Source: Perkinsus chesapeaki (lineage: Eukaryota; Perkinsozoa; Perkinsida; Perkinsidae). From it: a DNA stretch of 44,894 bases. Below, piece after piece: positions 35,001 through 42,906 of this stretch (position 1 is its first letter; each line of letters starts with the position of its first letter). Made by a program: the position numbers and the translations under genes. The DNA lies in contig JAAPAO010000205.1 of the NCBI GenBank assembly GCA_013115145.1, forward strand, positions 1 to 44,894. Direction: 5' to 3'. The notes under the pieces are model-generated. The model was not told where the DNA came from. It did no database searches and was given only the letters and a program-made list of their open reading frames with translations.

Positions 35001-38000
35001 CGAATGTTCGGATTCGTTCGTTATGTTCATGACGACAAGAATATCGAATCCGCGATATTCGCCGGAGATTATGGGGAAGGTTTCTATTATCAATTATACG
35101 GTAAGGAGCCACCACCAGCAGCGGCCATCTAGAAATAGTTCCATTCTTCGTTTCAAGGTCACTATGGACGGGCTCGCGGCGCAGTTGTTAAATGTCGTTG
35201 TTGGTTTTGAGCGCCCTGATTTACAGGAGGAACGTCAGCAGCTTGTCCAGTCGATGAGTGAGAACCGTCAGGTAAGATAGGCAAACGTAACTAGGGTCAA
35301 TGCGACCAATGCTGAGCCTTGAAAGGTCCAGGTATTTAAGCAGATTCCATGGGTCTTTACTGGACTTTTCGACTCGTAACCGTGATCTCTAGCTTTTTCT
35401 TTGGTTGCTGTATCGGCGCAAAATTAAGTTTTCAGATCCAGAAGAATTTGGAAGATACCCTTCTTAGGGAACTAGCAGCCTCGAAAGGTGGGGCGCCGGC
35501 AGAAGGAAGAGCAGATTTACTTGGCAGGTTCGATTCTTGACAATGACGATTTGATACAGACACTGCAGACGGCTAAAACCAAGGCCATTGAGATAACAGA
35601 GGTGAGTTGCTAAACGATTACAGAGTAACAGAGTCGAAGTGATATCCTCAATTGGCAGTGTACTTCGAGTATCATTTTGATGGGCAGAGGGCATTATTAA
35701 TTGTATTCCTCTCAAATGAACAACTTTGCGAATAGAACAAAAACATACGATAGCGAGACTGGACTTTTATGAAAGAGATGTATTCTAGGCATTGGAGACT
35801 GCAGCCCGCACGAGTGCAGAAATCGACAAGATGCGTGAGATATATTCAGAAGTTGCCAAGCGAGGGAGCATACTGTAAGTGTGATATGCGCAGCTGCATA
35901 AGTAGCCAATTCGTTGTGGCTCGGCTTCATTCACACATAGAGTACTCAACACTTTCTAACACTTCAGTAGCGCATTCAACAGTGTATAACAGTAGGGTGG
36001 CTATCTGCTTGAAGTCTATCCCTTCTGGTAGCAACCAGTTTTCCTCTGTATATAGTCTATGATGGGGGAAACACCTCGATCGTCTTGAAGGCGGCAGGCA
36101 TCAGTTAGTTTTCAAATTCGACCGCCTGAGAAAACTACGTTCGACATCCGATACCTACTTGGTCTACTTTCATGTCTACCCGCTGTCTACTTCAGGTACT
36201 TTGCCACTCAAGGCTTGAGTGCAATTTCGGAGATGTATGAGTATTCATTGGGATCGTATCTTTCCGTCTTTGAGCAGGCAAGACTGTTGCTGCTTGATAA
36301 GATTCAGCTTCTAGCAGGCCCTTCGAGAGGCGAAGCCGGACAAGATAATCGATAATAGATTGAAGAATGTCAGAGAGAAGCTTACACAAGTTGTTTATGA
36401 CTTCACTTGCATGGGAGTAGGGAATCGCGGCGGCAGTAGCTGTGGATCGAATAGGGCAATAGGCTTCAGTGTGTACGGCCACGGAGGAACGCGTTTTACG
36501 ATATCTTGCTCCTTGTTGGGAATGACTATGGCATAACAGTTTTGGAAATCTGAAGTTGAAGAATATAGTTCCTCCAGAATGAACCGCTTAGTGATTTTAT
36601 GGGGGTTGTTACCTAAGCCGATGGAGCGTGTCCTACTGTAGAGTGAAGAGAAATGAAACGGTCTGTCAGCAGTTCGGCCATTCGGAGTGTTTCTTACGGC
36701 CATCTAATTTTCCTCTTGTAGCTGTTTGAACGTCACAAGCTGCTCTACTCGTTCCAAATGACCTGTATGATAATGGATGGGGAAGGCGAGCTTGTCCGTG
36801 ATGATCACGAGTTCTTCCTCAAGGGCAATCCGAGCCTCGAAAAGGTTGGAATCGGCGATCAAGTCTCTCTTGAAAATGGCTTTAGGTTGCCACTCCGAAT
36901 CCGCATCCTGCTTGGTTGCCCGACTCTGGTTGGAAGGATATACAAGTAGGGTCTTTATCGTTGCCTCTGTGGTGCTGGTGGAAGTGTGCCTCAGGTCCTG
37001 CCGAGCCTCAACGAGTGTTTCCAAAATATTATTGCCGATATATCGAGCGGAGAAGGCGGCAGGCTCTGGAAGGTGAGGCTCTTGTGGCTCGCCCGATGCA
37101 GGCTAGGCCGATGATAGGGATGGTTTGACCTGGAGCAGCCGGAGAGTTCACCTATGCCGATGGGATACGATGAGACCTGCGATCCATTCCAGCAGCTACT
37201 CGTTGTGAGCGCCTCGCCACCATGCACGCATCTTTATATTAACTATGCAGATACGATGCTTCCGAACCGATCGAGTTGTCAATGCCATCAAGAACTTCAT
37301 TATGTGGCGTTTGGGAGAATACTTTGTATGTCACTTTTCTAGTGTGATCGCAGCTGGTTCTGAATATGCGAAGAGCCTACCGCTTTCCTCTGGTTTCCAC
37401 TTTACCGTTCGCTGGATATCGACTTGTATCTTTGTGGTAGCTAAAACTCAGCAGACGGATTGCTCAGGTTCAACCCCCGTCCCTGGTTTATGACAAGATA
37501 TTCCAGCAGTCCAATGAGAAGAGCCCAATAGTTTTCATCCTATCACCTGGGGCCGATCCTCAGAGCGACGTATGGCGTCTCTGTGGTACCAGCTAAGACA
37601 TTCGAGTGTAACAGGTCCAGCAACTTGGCGAGAAGCTTGGATTTACCGCGCCTGCTAAATTCCGATTCTTAGCTCTCGGACAAGGCATGGGGCCAGTGGC
37701 TCAATCCTGTATCGAGGCGGGGTAATCATTGTCGGTCGTCATTTACCATTCTGACGATTCACTGCGATCTATTCTAAGGTACCAGAGAGGCCACTGGGTG
37801 ATGCTACAAAACTGTCATCTGCTCACACGATGGTTACGGACCCTCGAGACTATCTTGGAGGGAATGCATAAGCCCCACAAAGACTTCAGGTTGGTCATGG
37901 CATCCCTCTTCAGGGTTACCGTTTCTTTGTAGACTATGGTTAACGACGCAGCCAACACAGGCCTTCCCGTTGGGTATTCTACAGCGCAGCTTGAAGGTCG

Positions 38001-40017
38001 TCACTGAACCACCAGATGGACTCAAACTTAATATGAAACAGAGTTATGCCAAGATAACCGACGGTGACCTGGATGAATGTAAATAAGAACTACTGCATGT
38101 TGAGCTCTTCCTTATCGTTGTTGTTTTCGGATTCGCAGGACAGTAAGCTTCTCGCTTGCCCGTCAGGTTCCCATGATGCTTTCAAGCCTTTGATATTCGT
38201 CCTCGCCTTTTTCCATGCGGTGGTTCAAGATCGGAGGAAATATGGCAGCATTGGATGGAACGTACCCTATGACTTCAACGAATCTGACTTCAAGATTTCA
38301 TTTCAACTCCTAAGACTGTAGGACTCGCCTTTCATAAGCTTCAGCGCCCTCCAGATCGGCAATGGCAGGAAGTGTTGCAGGTATATCGATAAGGCGCTGG
38401 AGAATGACGATCCATTGCCGTGGGAAACTATGCGATATCTGATAGGAGAGGCTATGTATGGTGGACGAGTTACTGATAACTACGACCGACGAGTGTTATG
38501 TATGCTTGAGGGTCCATGCTGCTTGATGGGCATTGATGCGTCAGGCACGTATTTGGAGGAATACATGGGCGACTTCCTTTTTGATGAGAACCAGGAATTC
38601 TTCTTTAGTCGATCTGGTCACGACTACTCGGTTCCGAAGGGCAGTCTTGATGTTGAAGCGTACTCGTTTATTCCGTCAAAGATTCACGCTTACTGCTGTT
38701 CCCTCTGCAGATACGTGTCATCCATAGCCTCGTTGCCGATAACTCAGTCACCTGCGGTTTTCGGTCTCCATCCCAATGCCGAGATTACGTGGGATTGTTT
38801 AGTGGGACAGCCTGTGATTGTCCCATTCTTGTTAGGTACTTTTCGAATGCCGCTAAAGATCTCTGGCTCGGGGTCCTCTCGATGCAAACAGGAGACTCAA
38901 GTGGAGGCGGAGGGATGTCGAGGGAAGCCTTTATCCAGCAAACATGTGACGGCGATTCTCGCTGGTTTGAAGAGTGCGATTCTACGATTGTTCAGGTCAG
39001 GATATCATATCGGTCATTCCTAAAAAGGATTTAAAGTTCGTCAAAGACGGAAGTCCTCTCACGCCGACCGAGGTTGTTCTCTCCCAAGAAATTGACCGCA
39101 TGAACGCTCTCGCTAACAGCATGTAATGGACGGCGCTCTTGACGCTCTCACCAGCCGAGCCGCTGCTCAGGTATGATAGTTTGATTGATCTCGGTAAAGC
39201 ATTAGTTGGTGAGATTGGTATGTCCAACGAGCTTGATGAACTCGGTACTTCAATATTCAATGGTTTCCTTCCTAACCAGTGGGTGCGTTTGGCCCCTCGG
39301 AGTGAAAAGCCGCTCGGCAGTTGGATGGACCACTTCAGGCGGCGGTGAGTTATTACTTATCAAGACGAACTCTCATTAGCATCGGTATTTACTGTCAGGT
39401 TAGAACAATACAATGGATGGATCACCAAAGGGGATCCATACGTTATGTGGCTGGCAGGATTACATGTCCCTGAGTCCCTTCTCTCGGCTCTTGTACAAGC
39501 TGCTTGTAGAAAGAGAGGTTGGCCGCTGGATAAGTCTACCCTTTACACTCAAGTGCGGTATTTTGATAAGTGATGTCAGTTACGCCTTATCAGGTCACAC
39601 GAATGACAAACCCTCAGGAGGTAACTGAGCCACTAGAGTTTGGGACCTACATCGAAGGGCTCTATTTGGAGGGGGCTCGCTGGGACATGGACCATGGCGA
39701 GCTCACATGGCAGAACCCAAAGCAGCTAGTTATATTGATGCCTTTAATACAGGTGGACTCTACAGCTTTTAACTCGAGGATCACTATGTCAGATTATCCC
39801 TGTGGAAGCAGCTAGGCTCAAATTACGAGAGTCTTTGCCGACGCCGGTTTACTTGACCCCTAAGCGTCGAGACGCCATGGGAAATGGCCTTGTGTTCGAG
39901 GCTAACCTCCGTAAGCTTTCCAGCAAATATATATCATCACTTAACTAAGGTACGCGTGAGCATCCCAGTGTATGGATCTTACAAGGAGTGGCTCTATTCC
40001 TGAACACTGATCAATAA
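6684..40017 (+). CDS. Axonemal dynein heavy chain, inner-arm I1-beta (DNAH10-like), multi-exon, full length
   Basis: This is the force-producing subunit of a ciliary dynein: it hydrolyses ATP at AAA1 and slides axonemal microtubules. The domains are collinear over 33 kb: tail (6684-18780), linker (about 18985-22440), AAA1 (about 22440-23900), AAA2 (28678-29447), AAA3 (29486-30960), AAA4 (about 30980-32178), coiled-coil stalk with microtubule-binding domain (about 32290-33960), AAA5, AAA6 and a C-terminal domain ending [18 protein letters not shown] and TAA at 40017. P-loops are GPAGTGKT (AAA1), GKTMSGKS (AAA2), GESGTAKS (AAA3) and GIGGLGKQS (AAA4), all with the catalytic Lys. The start at 6684 is chosen because DPRALWL follows 10 residues later, as at axonemal heavy-chain N-termini. 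The DNAH10 class rests on remembered AAA2 and tail motifs ([26 protein letters not shown]), not on a search. Introns vary from about 40 nt to 4.8 kb, longest in the tail and after AAA1. Some small exons, mainly in the first 4 kb, are not resolved. Confidence 0.9.
8810..8850. repeat. Nested palindrome in a dynein intron
   Basis: TAATATTTCG at 8810-8819 and its exact reverse complement at 8841-8850 enclose a 14-bp perfect palindrome, ATATTACGTAATAT (8827-8840). This could be the end or core of a small inverted-repeat element. No coding content is seen. Confidence 0.7.
9149..9292. repeat. 36-bp tandem repeat, four copies
   Basis: Copies at 9149, 9185, 9221 and 9257, each beginning TATATCGTAG and ending GCATGRATGG, almost identical. 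Because 36 is a multiple of three, the array is open in several frames, which creates spurious repetitive ORFs on both strands. It lies inside a dynein intron. Confidence 0.92.
9522..9707 (+). other. Dynein tail exon with acidic insert
   Basis: The exon follows acceptor AACTCAG and ends at [10 protein letters not shown] before donor GTGAGA. About 35 residues are dominated by Asp, Glu and Ser (for example [17 protein letters not shown]), then normal tail sequence resumes ([17 protein letters not shown]). The acidic stretch looks like an insertion relative to usual tails. Confidence 0.7.
9702..9850. repeat. Three consecutive small hairpins at the 5' end of an intron
   Basis: CAGGTG/CACCTG pair across the donor (about 9705-9731), ATGACTGG/CCAGTCAT (about 9774-9795), and TCTATTTGCAG/CTGCAAATAGA at 9822-9832 and 9840-9850. 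Together they would fold the start of the intron into serial stems. Confidence 0.5.
10194..11424 (+). other. Dynein tail exons, middle of the N1 region
   Basis: The exon at 10194-10337 ([17 protein letters not shown] ending IDVIEGW) is followed by one near 10890-11010 ([14 protein letters not shown]) and one ending at 11424 (TLERHLKKL then [16 protein letters not shown]). The last is split from RYYNTDERM by a 365-nt intron. Confidence 0.75.
11425..11789. other. 365-nt dynein intron
   Basis: Donor GTAGTA follows the AG of a split Arg codon and the acceptor is CTCTTTTAG. No gene is recognised inside. Open frames on the minus strand look incidental. Confidence 0.7.
12497..12609 (+). other. 113-nt dynein intron occupied mostly by a tRNA gene
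   Basis: Donor GTAAGG follows the codons for GPELKE and acceptor TTTATTCAG precedes VTGDPIG, joining in frame to the conserved tail motif. The tRNA-Pro takes 72 of 113 nt. Confidence 0.85.
12523..12594 (+). tRNA. tRNA-Pro (anticodon AGG), nested in a dynein intron
   Basis: A complete 72-nt cloverleaf is visible. The acceptor stem GGCTGTG/CACAGCC pairs perfectly, the anticodon stem is CTCGC/GCGAG with loop TTAGGGT (anticodon AGG, read as IGG after modification), and the T-arm is CCGAG-TTCAATT-CTCGG. The D-arm has the usual A-box form. No CCA is encoded, as expected in eukaryotes. It lies wholly inside intron 12497-12609, in the same orientation as the host gene, leaving 26 nt before and 15 nt after it. 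Confidence 0.97.
12805..13336 (+). other. 532-nt dynein intron hosting tRNA-Lys
   Basis: The intron lies between FLDTRFRK (ending 12804) and LRSAEGAF (starting 13337). Apart from the tRNA no gene is seen. Confidence 0.75.
12957..13029 (+). tRNA. tRNA-Lys (anticodon CTT), nested in a dynein intron
   Basis: 73-nt cloverleaf: acceptor GCCCGTC with GGTGGGT (several G-U pairs), anticodon stem CAAGG/CCTTG with loop CTCTTAA (anticodon CTT), T-arm GTGGG-TTCGAGC-CCCAC, discriminator G. It lies in the 532-nt intron 12805-13336, same strand as the dynein gene. The 3' flank GTGCTTATT is shared with the second copy at 17922-17994. Confidence 0.97.
14314..14780. other. Dynein intron, AT-rich
   Basis: Between the tail block ending near 14290-14313 and the next block starting just after about 14780. 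AT-rich, with no gene seen. Confidence 0.5.
17707..17816. repeat. 34-bp tandem repeat, about 3.2 copies
   Basis: Copies begin at 17707, 17741 and 17775 (AAGTTGTTATAGTAGTGCTG onward) and are identical, with a partial fourth copy. The array is intronic, just before the exon with [12 protein letters not shown]. Perfect identity points to recent expansion. Confidence 0.92.
17883..18037 (+). other. 155-nt dynein intron hosting antisense tRNA-Lys
   Basis: Donor GTAGGA follows the first base of a Gly codon and acceptor TTTTTTCAG precedes GGACGGATGAC. The splice restores [13 protein letters not shown]. Confidence 0.8.
17922..17994 (-). tRNA. tRNA-Lys (anticodon CTT), antisense, nested in a dynein intron
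   Basis: The reverse complement is identical over all 73 nt to the tRNA-Lys at 12957-13029, including anticodon CTT. It lies antisense in the 155-nt intron 17883-18037, which joins the split Gly codon of GPGTDDVS. The immediate 3' flank GTGCTTATT is also shared, while the 5' flanks differ, so the copied unit was little more than the tRNA and its terminator. Confidence 0.97.
18985..22440 (+). other. Dynein linker (DHC_N2) exons
   Basis: The linker is the mechanical lever over the AAA ring. Blocks: [20 protein letters not shown] (about 19060-19305), [19 protein letters not shown] (about 19399-19493), [19 protein letters not shown] (about 19596-19790), [20 protein letters not shown] (about 19794-19952), a block ending in [10 protein letters not shown] (about 20440-20567), [17 protein letters not shown] (about 20900-21045), [19 protein letters not shown] (about 21412-21510), then a long exon from about 21897 with [14 protein letters not shown]. 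It ends against [28 protein letters not shown] and [13 protein letters not shown] are hallmark linker motifs. Confidence 0.85.
22440..23900 (+). other. Dynein AAA1 exons, main ATPase site
   Basis: [10 protein letters not shown] then GPAG at the exon end (22509). After a 384-nt intron the exon at 22894 opens with the rest of the P-loop: [12 protein letters not shown] and [15 protein letters not shown]. After a 322-nt intron the exon at 23315 gives FSGLAEAG, Walker B in [10 protein letters not shown], then [18 protein letters not shown]. The exon at 23756-23900 gives [13 protein letters not shown] and NMPKFVKED. All catalytic motifs are intact. Confidence 0.9.
22510..22893 (+). other. 384-nt intron splitting the AAA1 P-loop
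   Basis: The donor GTGAGT comes after the first base of the fourth P-loop codon (GPA-G) and the acceptor GGAATAG precedes GTACTGGTAAAACT. Splicing restores GPAGTGKTET. No gene is seen inside. Confidence 0.85.
24120..24778 (-). pseudogene. Decayed copy of the secreted two-domain family
   Basis: The first 80-odd residues are intact: a signal peptide-like start ([17 protein letters not shown]), then APIGVYSPR and [16 protein letters not shown], clearly homologous to the genes at 25330-26316 and 42907-44169. After YQFED the frame is lost. Homology continues in other frames as PGAFDNLRL, then [15 protein letters not shown], then a short match to the SFPFDVDF motif, then [12 protein letters not shown] followed by a stop. 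The collinear remains over about 650 nt with at least three frame breaks and stops show a dead full-length copy rather than a short gene. The downstream boundary is approximate. It sits inside the giant dynein intron, antisense to it. Confidence 0.75.
24798..24819. repeat. Hairpin upstream of the pseudogene start
   Basis: GACATTCTG at 24798-24806 and its exact reverse complement at 24811-24819, with a 4-nt loop. It is 20 nt from the ATG of the minus-strand pseudogene. It may be a relic of its leader or an unrelated palindrome. Confidence 0.6.
24820..25329. other. Spacer between the two nested family members
   Basis: No gene is recognised. A Cys-rich minus-strand frame at 25009-25218 ([14 protein letters not shown] and onward) might be a spliced 3' exon of the neighbouring gene, but no splice arrangement that I tried keeps the frame. 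A short hairpin lies at 25134-25157 (ATACTATC/GATAGTAT). Confidence 0.4.
25330..26316 (-). CDS. Secreted two-domain protein with Thr-rich tail, lineage-specific family
   Basis: 328 residues, single exon, family not recognised by name. A hydrophobic signal peptide ([15 protein letters not shown]) is followed by two related domains of about 100 residues. Domain A runs from APSGVYSP through [18 protein letters not shown] to [18 protein letters not shown]. Domain B runs from QPAGVYQAL through [16 protein letters not shown] to [16 protein letters not shown]. Both share the pattern P-x-GVY, SS(V/L), V-x-VP, QL, YD, ITF, so the protein arose by internal duplication. A Thr homopolymer of about 60 residues follows, then a short basic tail. 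Most of the protein aligns with the longer paralogue at 42907-44169, which has a third domain after its Thr tract that this gene lacks. It lies antisense within the 4.8-kb dynein intron. A secreted, possibly host-facing role is inference. Its open frame and conservation suggest a working gene. Confidence 0.85.
   Translation of the reverse strand: MIFFTCFLMLLAAMADKLKAPSGVYSPQGQSSSEANVNLNFLDDSTVKYFIEHPHSDSATLDSYRVKMLASSVLAVTVPGHQLEFWRTAHPDAFEDLGLQIFFYDAANNRITVNAKHRSFEILHSSDDAKGSAYVRQPAGVYQALQRGINITMEFGKGQAVYHFNIDGVSYSSPFDVDFSMKSSSLIRVHVPLIQLQNLHGRFSGFSVDYFYLNLGYDPVKDEITFLLENWCPIILNHAPPTTTTTTTTTTTTPTTTSTTITTPTTTITTTPTTTTTTTSTTTHFTFAPIQPVRLQRQLLPQAREGYVASDGASVERDNPRGYLPTGI
25450..25605. repeat. 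Low-complexity ACN (Thr-codon) tract
   Basis: Imperfect repeats of GTAGTCGTCGTGGTTGGAGT on the plus strand correspond to the Thr-rich tail on the minus strand. The plus-strand Val-rich open frame is a shadow. Confidence 0.8.
26317..27483. other. Non-coding part of the giant intron
   Basis: This includes the 5' flank of the secreted-family gene. Several open frames of 70-90 residues occur on both strands (for example 26800-27063 plus, 27208-27480 minus), but none is recognisable. The part near 27480 may be the decayed end of the neighbouring transposon. Confidence 0.45.
27484..27945 (-). pseudogene. Broken ISXO2/Merlin (IS1595-like) transposase
   Basis: On the minus strand the fragment [19 protein letters not shown] matches the end of the DDE domain of ISXO2/IS1595-type and eukaryotic Merlin transposases, where H-T-N-x-(V/I)-E-G precedes the last catalytic region. 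Just upstream, in another frame, [10 protein letters not shown] fits the preceding block of the same family, and [18 protein letters not shown] may be its N-terminal zinc-ribbon side. At least one frameshift (between VNHGW and the HTN block) and one in-frame TAG (after FWIY) are present, and the central part with the first catalytic acids appears to be missing. The family call rests on motif recognition only. Confidence 0.5.
27946..28677. other. 3' part of the giant dynein intron
   Basis: No gene is recognised. It contains a 23-bp tandem repeat (28264-28352) and A/T-rich sequence near 28500-28560 before the acceptor CTTAAAG. Confidence 0.5.
28264..28352. repeat. 23-bp tandem repeat, about four copies
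   Basis: The unit CCTTCCCTGAACAGAATGCT plus CCT is repeated at 28264, 28287, 28310 and 28333 (last copy partial), with essentially no differences. It lies in the giant dynein intron. Confidence 0.92.
28678..29447 (+). other. Dynein AAA2 exons
   Basis: [19 protein letters not shown] begins the exon ending at 28885 within MVVG. A 48-nt intron (28886-28933) splits the P-loop, restored as [50 protein letters not shown] and [12 protein letters not shown] follow. This nucleotide site is usually structural or regulatory. These motifs drive the DNAH10-like call. Confidence 0.9.
29486..30960 (+). other. Dynein AAA3 exons, regulatory ATPase site
   Basis: Exon from about 29486 to 30022 ends VGESG. A 41-nt intron (30023-30063) interrupts the P-loop, giving [15 protein letters not shown] after splicing. 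The next exon includes [15 protein letters not shown]. An exon near 30514-30648 carries Walker B in [15 protein letters not shown]. The exon near 30695-30880 has [16 protein letters not shown]. All motifs are intact. Confidence 0.88.
30960..32178 (+). other. Dynein AAA4 exons
   Basis: A long exon runs from about 30980 to about 31850 and includes [13 protein letters not shown]-loop [14 protein letters not shown], and the Walker B region [19 protein letters not shown]. The next block (about 32030-32178) has [18 protein letters not shown] and [17 protein letters not shown]. The usual P-loop is GVGGSGKQS, so here Ser is replaced by Leu, but the catalytic Lys is kept. Confidence 0.88.
32290..33960 (+). 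other. Dynein stalk coiled coil and microtubule-binding domain
   Basis: [20 protein letters not shown] starts the block. The outgoing helix spans exons near 32410-32545, 32829-33026 ([18 protein letters not shown]) and 33056-33220 ([20 protein letters not shown]). The binding domain includes [19 protein letters not shown] (about 33402-33490). The returning helix is in the exon from about 33535 ([38 protein letters not shown]). It reaches microtubules and couples ATP state to binding. Confidence 0.88.
34100..35280 (+). other. Dynein AAA5 and start of AAA6 exons
   Basis: [20 protein letters not shown] (about 34135-34270), [17 protein letters not shown] and RFPLCVDPQ (about 34340-34446), [16 protein letters not shown] (about 34675-34755), [20 protein letters not shown] (about 34810-34910), [20 protein letters not shown] (about 34935-35100) and [19 protein letters not shown] (about 35150-35275). 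No classical P-loop is expected in AAA5 or AAA6. Confidence 0.85.
35430..38000 (+). other. Dynein AAA6 exons
   Basis: Blocks: [36 protein letters not shown] (about 35525-35600); [20 protein letters not shown] (about 35790-35875); [20 protein letters not shown] (from about 36195); [10 protein letters not shown]-type sequence near 36720 with [34 protein letters not shown] (about 37255-37325); [12 protein letters not shown] (about 37535-37570); [20 protein letters not shown] (about 37655-37720); and [20 protein letters not shown] (about 37780-37890). The order is standard. Confidence 0.82.
38000..40017 (+). other. Dynein C-terminal domain exons
   Basis: [19 protein letters not shown], then [20 protein letters not shown] with [138 protein letters not shown] and finally [18 protein letters not shown] with TAA at 40015-40017. 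This is the C-terminal cap of axonemal heavy chains, complete to its end. Confidence 0.88.
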
Positions 40018-42906
40018 TTGACCCATAATGTGTGCCTGCAAATCAGAGTGTCCTACGGTACCGCGGTGTGTTGAGTTCATACCAGTCCCCCCCCCCGATA
40101 TAGAAAACTTCAGTGTCAAGCGCATATCGCGTAACACAGCGGCGGCCACCTTTTGCCATGTAGCGCGCAACACTGCGGTTGGTAGCACACTCAAGATGGT
40201 AGACACTCTGTAGCCTGTATGGAGGGCGTGAAGCCGATGTTGGGACCGGTCAAAATTGAAGGGTGAAGAAGGCCACTGATTGACTCGATCAGAAGAATAC
40301 CGGAGAAGGAATTCAAATTCTCAAAGCTCATGTGGTAACAACACGTCATAACTGGAGCGAATTTGCAGAACAATGCCAAATGGCACTCGGCAAGTGTTCT
40401 CTGGTACCGAGTCGATGAGATAGTTATACCGGACTCCGACTGAAGACTCCCTTCTGAAGGAGCTGCGATGGTGACGTTTTTGATTACAGTGTCTTTGCCT
40501 TCGCGAGCCGATCCTCAATAAACACAACAGCAAGACGAGTGCATGGGATGATAAATCATCTGGCTCCAGCGGATCGAGTCGTGTCAGACAGATGCCGCTA
40601 AACATATCAATGTTTAAGCGATACTTAAAGATGTACGTGGCGAACGATCCCTTTGCATCAAGTCTGCACACGGAGACGCGAATAAACTGCTGTTCTTCCC
40701 GGTACAGGCTATAGACCGTGAAAGCCCCAAGCAGGAACCTTGGCTAAACACAAGAAATGATCGACATATGGCTGAGCATCATCACGGCCATCCTGTGCTC
40801 TACCACCAGACCCTCCTGCTGATCTGCCCCGGCAGCTCTCGCTGCAGGAGGCTTGCAGCCTATATGTAACCACCAGTGAATAAATGCCTATGGAATGCAT
40901 CAGATAGAACTCACTCTGCATAGGCCATAAAATGTGCAACTCCCGGGAAGTGATATCTCTCAGCCAAGTGCTACGCTTGGAAGGTTCGACGTCTTCAAAA
41001 CATCACCCAATCTCTCTCAGTCCTGGCTTCACCGACCATATTGCCGCCTGCGCCTCGAGTATTAGTAATGGCGCAGCCGAGGATGTTGACGGAAGACCGG
41101 TAGCCAGTGCTATGTAGCGCGGAGCAAGAAAATCTCAACAGAAACTTCCTGTTGAGAGGCTTTTCTGCCTGGCCAAAGGCGCACAGGTACGAAGTAGTGA
41201 GATCCGTAGCCGGTCACATGACATTTACCGAAAGCACCGATTGAAATGCTGAGCCCAGAAAGATACACGAACAGACATTGAAGCCTGGTATTCGGACTTG
41301 TCAACCAACCGCAGATCTGAAACGACCCCAAGCAAGGCGACAGCAACGGCGAGTTCCAGATCAGCGACAAGGATACCGGCATCCAATAGCATCTTATAGG
41401 GCAAACCAACCGGGCCATAAATACGACCACATAGTGATCACCGAAACCCTAGGCGGAACACATGGATCAGTAGAAGAGCCGAGAGACCACAGCAAGATTC
41501 AAATGGCCTCAACAAGCACGAAGCTAAAATCAAACAGTACCCGTAGCATCAACCCTTCTTGACCCAGCACAGCTCCTGGCAGATAGGAGACCCCAACACC
41601 TCCTACACGTTAGTCTTTGTACTAAGATATGTTCACTTGGCGAGCAACAACTAGCTGCAGGAAAATGGACGAAACATGAAAAAAATAAATAAACGGTGCA
41701 AGAGAGAAGGAGAAAAAGAACGTGTGTTTTCACCACAAACTTGAGCCAACATGGCAACAATCTACGTTCCGACAACAATGATCTTGCCATTACAAATATG
41801 AATGTACAATCTAGCTTGCACAGGATTGTGTGGCAGCACAAATATACGGCTCGAACTGTACCAAAGCTTAATAGAAGCATCCGTAACGTACATTGGTGAA
41901 GTCTCCCAGCGCGGGTCGGATTTGCGAAGTGGAGAAGCTTCCCATCTTTGCAAATAGACACTTATCTGTTAGATCATCCAACTTAGATGGGCACTTTGGG
42001 TGATATTTTCGCTTATTACCGTGTTGTGCTGTCGCGGAGCACTTACGGCGCGATAGCATCAACTACTTTTCCGTTATATCTATCAATCTGTCACCATGAC
42101 AGTGTCATGACACTAGGGATGCTATCCGCCGATACCAGTCTTTGCAACAGTAGTCGATGCGACGTAGACGACGCCGAATGTGAGGCTTTGCCCATGCGCA
42201 GCAAACTCGCTGATGATTGGTCTCAATAGCATTCCCCGCACATGAATTCATGTAGGAGTCGCCCCAAAATGTAAAAATTGTAAAGTTTGATTGCTCGGGT
42301 ACGGGGGGGTCGCTTCTGCGTGGGACGTTCTCCGGACGCAGGCGCTGAATTGCATCATGCGCCATGCGTGGCGGCGTGATCGCTTTTTGATTGGGTCGCT
42401 TCAGGCAAACTGAAAAATGTATTTTGAGCACAAGCACCGTAGCTGCTTTGCGTACCAGCCGTCGGTGATCGGTAGGTTCGCACGTATTCGTATCGACTCT
42501 TAAGTTGAGTGCTCACGGAGTGGAGTGCTCAACTGATATAGTTTTATGAGATCATGATTGCCTTCTATGAGAGGAAGCGATACGATTACGCAGACGACGT
42601 TGCGCGCAAAAATGGCGCCACTGACGTTTGGCGAAGGTCATATGACTGTATTGATGTCGGCCTAGACCCATATGGCGCGACCCCATTGGCGTCATATCGC
42701 CTTTCATATGATATGAGGCTGAGACTTCCAAGCGGCGGAGACTTATGAAAAATTCTAGGTAGGAAGTCTGTCTCACCCAGTGTGTGACACCCACCCCTTA
42801 CCTCTTGCCTGCTTTTGTCCAACGAGCCTGGTCAGATTGCGCCGCGTGGGAGCCGTGTCGTAGAACAGACTTTACTTGTATCGTCTCTTTCAGTGTCTCA
42901 TTCGGT
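40018..42906. other. Region between the dynein gene and the downstream secreted-family gene
   Basis: About 2.9 kb without a recognised gene. Several frames of 100-145 residues are open, mainly on the minus strand (for example 41530-41961, 41110-41430, 42105-42437), but none has motifs I can name and their composition is unconvincing. A G/C homopolymer lies near 40088-40096. The frame at 40321-40762 is listed separately. The last few hundred bases presumably hold the promoter of the gene at 42907. Confidence 0.5.
40321..40762 (-). CDS. Unrecognised minus-strand open frame, possible exon or gene remnant
   Basis: About 147 codons are open on the minus strand, with protein-like composition in the first half (LLGAFTVYSLYREEQQFIRV, then ATYIFKYRLNIDMFSG). 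The same frame also continues upstream past a single TAG (GLVVEHRMAVMMLSHMSI), and a short intron across that stop is conceivable (acceptor TTGTGTTTAG). There is no plausible ATG and no family I recognise. It could be an exon of a gene convergent with dynein, a decayed copy, or chance. Confidence 0.25.

Noticed and set aside
41530-41961. Minus-strand open frame of 143 codons
   Set aside because: Cys/Leu/Ser-rich composition without motifs, and other frames are also open. Treated as chance.
42105-42437. Minus-strand open frame of 110 codons with a fleeting transposase-like look
   Set aside because: No signature of a DDE or other transposase can be pointed to, and the start and end have no support.
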